From Actinomycetales bacterium (GTDB lineage: Bacteria; Actinomycetota; Actinomycetes; Actinomycetales; Beutenbergiaceae): a DNA stretch of 7,035 nucleotides. The stretch's first letter is position 1, and each line of letters begins with the position of its first letter. Shown here in pieces: positions 5,402 through 7,035 of the stretch. The stretch is from the NCBI GenBank assembly GCA_016649925.1, contig JAENWO010000124.1, positions 1-7,035 of the forward strand. The letters are read 5' to 3'. Below the pieces are notes generated by a model. The model saw nothing but the letters and a program-made list of their open reading frames with translations, was not told the DNA's origin and made no database searches. The translations under genes and the position numbers were made by a program.

Positions 5402-6244
5402 GTGCCCACCTCCAGCTGGATCATCACCGGACCGCAGCACCTCGACATCGACGCCCTCGCCCGGTTGCGCGTGCAGCTCGTGCACGGCGCGGTGGAGATT
5501 ACCGGGCGCGCCGAACCGGGTGTGCACGTCGAGATCGTCGAGGTCGTCGGCGCGCCGCTCGAGGTCACCAAGGAGGGGGACCGGGTGAGCGTCGGCTACC
5601 CCTCACTCGGCTGGGACGGTTGGCTGAAGCGGCTGACGAGCCTGCGCACGCCGGACCGCGCAGTGGTGCGCATCGCCGTCGGCCCCGGGGTGGAGGTGAC
5701 CGCGGCCACCGTCGCCGCGACCATCACCGTGCGGGACGTCGCCGAGGACGTCGTCGCCGTCAGCGCCGCAGGCGCGACCCTGGCCGAGCGGACCCGGGGC
5801 TCGGTCAACGCGAAGACGGCCTCGGGGCCCGTCGTCGTGCGCGACCACGTCGGACCGGCGAGCGTCATCACGGTCTCCGGCGCGGTGGACCTGGCCGGTG
5901 ACCTGCCGCGCGTCACCGTGACCACCGTGTCCGGTGCCGTCACGCTCGCCCCGGCTGCGCCGTCGTCCGTCGTCTCGGTGACGACCGTGTCCTCCGCCAC
6001 CGCCATCTCGCTACCGGCTGGCACCGGGATCGACCTGACCGTCCGCGCGATCGCGGGCAGCGTGCGGGTCGACGGCGTCGAGCGCAGGACCGCCTCCGGC
6101 CCTTCGACCACCACGCTCGCCGAGCCGGGAGCCGCGGGCACGAGCTTCGTCCGGATCGCCACTGTGAACGGACCCGTCACCGTCACGCTCGGCGGATCAG
6201 CCGTGCCCGGAGGCGCCGCGGGCGAGCACGGCCCGACGGCGTAG
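5402..6244 (+). CDS. DUF4097 family beta-strand repeat protein
   Basis: The 280-aa protein has no signal peptide or membrane segment. After an N-terminal part (about 1-95) containing a Trp/Leu-rich insert (GWDGWLKRLTSL, 70-81), it consists of repeated short beta strands with recurring T-x-SG-x-V turns: ASGPVVV (140-146), VSGAVDL (158-164), VSGAVTL (177-182 region), a VSSATAI variant (196-202), AGSVRV (218-223) and NGPVTVTL (256-263). This is the pattern of DUF4097 (adhesin-like) proteins, which form a beta-solenoid and have no settled biochemical role. It probably is co-transcribed with the MDR gene 13 nt upstream, with its own AGGAG site. The C-terminal GSAVPGGAAGEHGPTA tail looks disordered. 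The call is made on repeat pattern and composition. Confidence 0.8.
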   Translation: MPTSSWIITGPQHLDIDALARLRVQLVHGAVEITGRAEPGVHVEIVEVVGAPLEVTKEGDRVSVGYPSLGWDGWLKRLTSLRTPDRAVVRIAVGPGVEVTAATVAATITVRDVAEDVVAVSAAGATLAERTRGSVNAKTASGPVVVRDHVGPASVITVSGAVDLAGDLPRVTVTTVSGAVTLAPAAPSSVVSVTTVSSATAISLPAGTGIDLTVRAIAGSVRVDGVERRTASGPSTTTLAEPGAAGTSFVRIATVNGPVTVTLGGSAVPGGAAGEHGPTA

Positions 6245-6286
6245 CTGAGGTCTCGACGGCGGGGCTCAGGTCTCGACGGCGGGGCT
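6244..6286. repeat. 20-bp tandem duplication after the DUF4097 gene
   Basis: Two adjacent 20-bp units (6244-6263 and 6264-6283) differ at one position (G6247 against C6267), and the first three bases (GCT) follow again at 6284-6286. The shared core is AGGTCTCGACGGCGGG. The first unit starts at the last base of the DUF4097 stop codon. It lies just outside the probable left end of the IS element. Confidence 0.85.
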
Positions 6287-6293
6287 GCAGCCC
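6282..6293. terminator. Possible terminator: GGGCTGCAGCCC palindrome
   Basis: This 12-bp perfect palindrome lies 38 nt after the DUF4097 stop. It is the only stem-forming candidate there before the IS element. It has no loop of its own and no T-tract, so a terminator role is weakly supported. Confidence 0.25.
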
Positions 6294-6321
6294 GGGGTCA
6301 TCACCAGAACGGGCCGGGAAG

Positions 6322-6342
6322 CCCCCGGCTTTAGCCGTGGGG
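6322..6342. repeat. Subterminal hairpin of the IS left end
   Basis: C6322-C6325 pair with G6339-G6342. After a bulged T6338, CGGC (6326-6329) pairs with GCCG (6334-6337) around a TTTA loop. An 8-bp stem with one bulge and a purine-rich GGGAAG just 5' of it is the type of imperfect hairpin recognised by IS200/IS605 TnpA. Similar CCCCGGCT-TTAGCC motifs are familiar from ends of these elements. Confidence 0.7.
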
Positions 6343-6372
6343 AGGGATAGGCCCCGACGCGGTCTGTAACGG

Positions 6373-6819
6373 TCAGACGTTGCGCTGGTTAGCGACGTAC
6401 TGCTTGACGATGCTGATTGGAGCGCCGCCGACGGTCGCGACAAAGTACGAGTTCGTCCACAGTGTCGGCAGGCGCCGGCGCAGCGAGGGGAACTCGGCGC
6501 GCAGTAGCCGCGAGGAGCGGCCTTTGCACAGGCGGACGAACTTCGCGATCCCGTACGTGGGGTTGATGGACACGAGCATGTGGACGTGGTCGGGCATCGT
6601 TTCGAGCTCTTCGATGACCGCGCCTGTTTCGGATGCAACCTCGTTGATGATCTGCACGAGTCGGAGGTCCACGGGGCCGGGGTCGCCTGGGATTGGGAGG
6701 TTGGCGACCCGGGGGTCGTTGCTGGTGATGACCTTGCGGCGGTATTTCGGGCACCAGACCACGTGGTAGTGGCAGCGGTAGACCACGTTGTTGTTCGAGC
6801 GGACATCGTTCAAACCCAT
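6373..6819 (-). CDS. tnpA: IS200/IS605 family transposase TnpA (Y1 HUH)
   Basis: The 148-aa single-strand DNA transposase looks complete. The HUH metal-binding motif is His78-Val-His80 in MPDHVHMLV. The catalytic tyrosine is Tyr141 in IVKQYVANQ, with Gln145 completing the Y-x3-Q pattern. Other family signatures are YRCHYHVVWCPKYRRKV (14-30) and LWTNSYFVATVGG (120-132). Relative to the shortest members there is an apparent extra loop at about residues 32-52 (TSNDPRVANLPIPGDPGPVD). It acts as a dimer, cutting the hairpin-marked ends and joining them. The ATG at 6819 is 6 nt after a TATACT -10-like sequence with no Shine-Dalgarno, so the mRNA is probably leaderless. All key residues are present, suggesting an active enzyme. 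Confidence 0.95.
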   Translation of the reverse strand: MGLNDVRSNNNVVYRCHYHVVWCPKYRRKVITSNDPRVANLPIPGDPGPVDLRLVQIINEVASETGAVIEELETMPDHVHMLVSINPTYGIAKFVRLCKGRSSRLLRAEFPSLRRRLPTLWTNSYFVATVGGAPISIVKQYVANQRNV

Positions 6820-6825
6820 GCAGGC

Positions 6826-6831
6826 AGTATA
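6826..6831 (-). promoter_or_regulatory. -10-like TATACT for leaderless tnpA
   Basis: On the minus strand TATACT is followed by 6 nt (GCCTGC) and the tnpA ATG. It differs from the TATAAT consensus at one base, which is striking in this GC-rich DNA. The region where its -35 would fall (about 6849-6854) overlaps the tnpB -10. Confidence 0.6.
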
Positions 6832-6844
6832 CAGCAGCGTCTGA

Positions 6845-6850
6845 TATGGT
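6845..6850 (+). promoter_or_regulatory. -10-like TATGGT for leaderless tnpB
   Basis: TATGGT is followed by 6 nt (GTTCCA) and the tnpB GTG at 6857. An inverted repeat GTTC-CAGT-GAAC (6851-6862) spans the start codon and could hold a regulator or block translation. The -35 position overlaps the tnpA -10. Confidence 0.5.
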
Positions 6851-6856
6851 GTTCCA

Positions 6857-7035
6857 GTGAACGTTCGCTACACCTACCGGCTCCGACCGGGCAAGACCGC
6901 TCAGCGGTACCTCGCTCGGGAATGGGGCATGTGCCGGTACGTGTGGAACCAGCTCACCGCCGAGTCCAAGAACCGGCACATCACGAACCCCGACGGCACC
7001 TTCGGGTACGCCGCCCAGGACAAGTTCCTCACCCA
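6857..7035 (+). CDS. tnpB: TnpB RNA-guided nuclease of IS605 element (5' part only)
   Basis: Only the first 59 codons are in the window; the frame is open to its end. The peptide NVRYTYRLRPGKTAQRYLAREWGMCRYVWNQLTAESKNRH is the N-terminal OrfB/TnpB helix-turn-helix region, with the R-Y-x-Y-R-L-R-P and C-R-Y-V-W-N hallmarks. TnpB proteins of about 350-450 aa are Cas12-related nucleases that use an omega-RNA from the element's right end to cut the empty donor or target site. The catalytic RuvC and zinc-finger parts are not visible, so intactness is unknown. GTG at 6857 is the only good start: an in-frame TGA lies at 6842-6844. Divergent from tnpA with 37 nt between start codons. Confidence 0.9.
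   Translation, partial: MNVRYTYRLRPGKTAQRYLAREWGMCRYVWNQLTAESKNRHITNPDGTFGYAAQDKFLT

Larger units (their letters stand above)
6300..7035. mobile_element. IS200/IS605 superfamily element, IS605-like (right part cut by window end)
   Basis: The element shows divergent tnpA (minus) and tnpB (plus), the arrangement of IS605 itself, with a subterminal hairpin beyond the tnpA 3' end. Such elements move as single-stranded DNA by the Y1 transposase, have no terminal inverted repeats and make no target duplication, so the left tip cannot be read exactly. By analogy with IS608 it should lie roughly 20 nt 5' of the hairpin, hence the approximate boundary near 6300. AT content is higher inside than in the flanking genes. 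The right end and the rest of tnpB are outside the window. Confidence 0.8.

Noticed and set aside
4267..5571. Minus-strand open frame of 434 codons opposite the MDR gene
   Set aside because: It is a shadow of the MDR and DUF4097 genes. It has no start context or recognisable domain.
6322..6342. The hairpin as the 3' end of an omega-RNA from an older, lost tnpB
   Set aside because: Its motif resembles right-end hairpins and its orientation would allow this, but no tnpB remnant lies to the left (the DUF4097 gene is there). A left-end hairpin of the present element is simpler.
1..7035. CRISPR array, tRNA or rRNA genes, phage or defence cluster
   Set aside because: No regularly spaced repeats, no tRNA-like cloverleaf or rRNA stretch, and no such protein families were seen. 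The only mobile part is the IS605-type element.

Overview
The window is high-GC DNA with GTG starts, strong G/C at third codon positions and a SigR/RsrA thiol-stress cassette. Together with a 24-residue protein that matches the actinobacterial ribosomal protein bL37, this points to an actinobacterium. Genus cannot be fixed from the sequence; a Micrococcales-type organism is a guess. aroA close to sigR/rsrA fits the gene neighbourhood I recall from Streptomyces and Mycobacterium.

Layout, left to right. Minus strand: aroA (EPSP synthase, shikimate pathway, 28-1344) lies 23 nt downstream of a four-helix DoxX-family membrane protein gene (1368-1880). A roughly 300-bp divergent region holds a close match to a SigR-type promoter (GGAAT-N18-GTT, 1938-1963) and, next to the sigma start, a housekeeping-type -10 (TAGGCT). 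Plus strand: sigR (2177-2782) and rsrA (2779-3051) overlap by ATGA. This is a redox switch in which the zinc-binding anti-sigma factor releases SigR on thiol oxidation. A long hairpin at 3122-3156 separates rsrA from the convergent 24-aa bL37 gene (3185-3259, minus), which is too short for ordinary gene calling. Next comes a minus-strand gene for an unrecognised single-pass membrane protein (3413-4270).

Divergent from that gene is a plus-strand pair: a zinc-independent quinone-oxidoreductase-like MDR enzyme (4417-5388) and, 13 nt later, a DUF4097-type beta-repeat protein (5402-6244).

The right end is a mobile element of the IS200/IS605 superfamily with IS605-like divergent genes: an intact Y1 HUH transposase tnpA (6373-6819, minus) and the start of tnpB (from 6857, plus), which runs off the window. 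A subterminal hairpin at 6322-6342 marks the probable left end. The right end, where an omega-RNA would be expected, is outside the window.

A recurring theme is a TANNNT -10-like hexamer 6-8 nt before the start codon with no good Shine-Dalgarno. It is seen at aroA, sigR, the MDR gene, tnpA and tnpB, and suggests leaderless transcripts. rsrA (coupled), bL37 and the DUF4097 gene have Shine-Dalgarno sites instead. No new defence or biosynthetic system is evident. The most notable points are the two-promoter sigR region with a possible extended SigR isoform, the bL37 micro-gene and the compact divergent IS605 promoter region.
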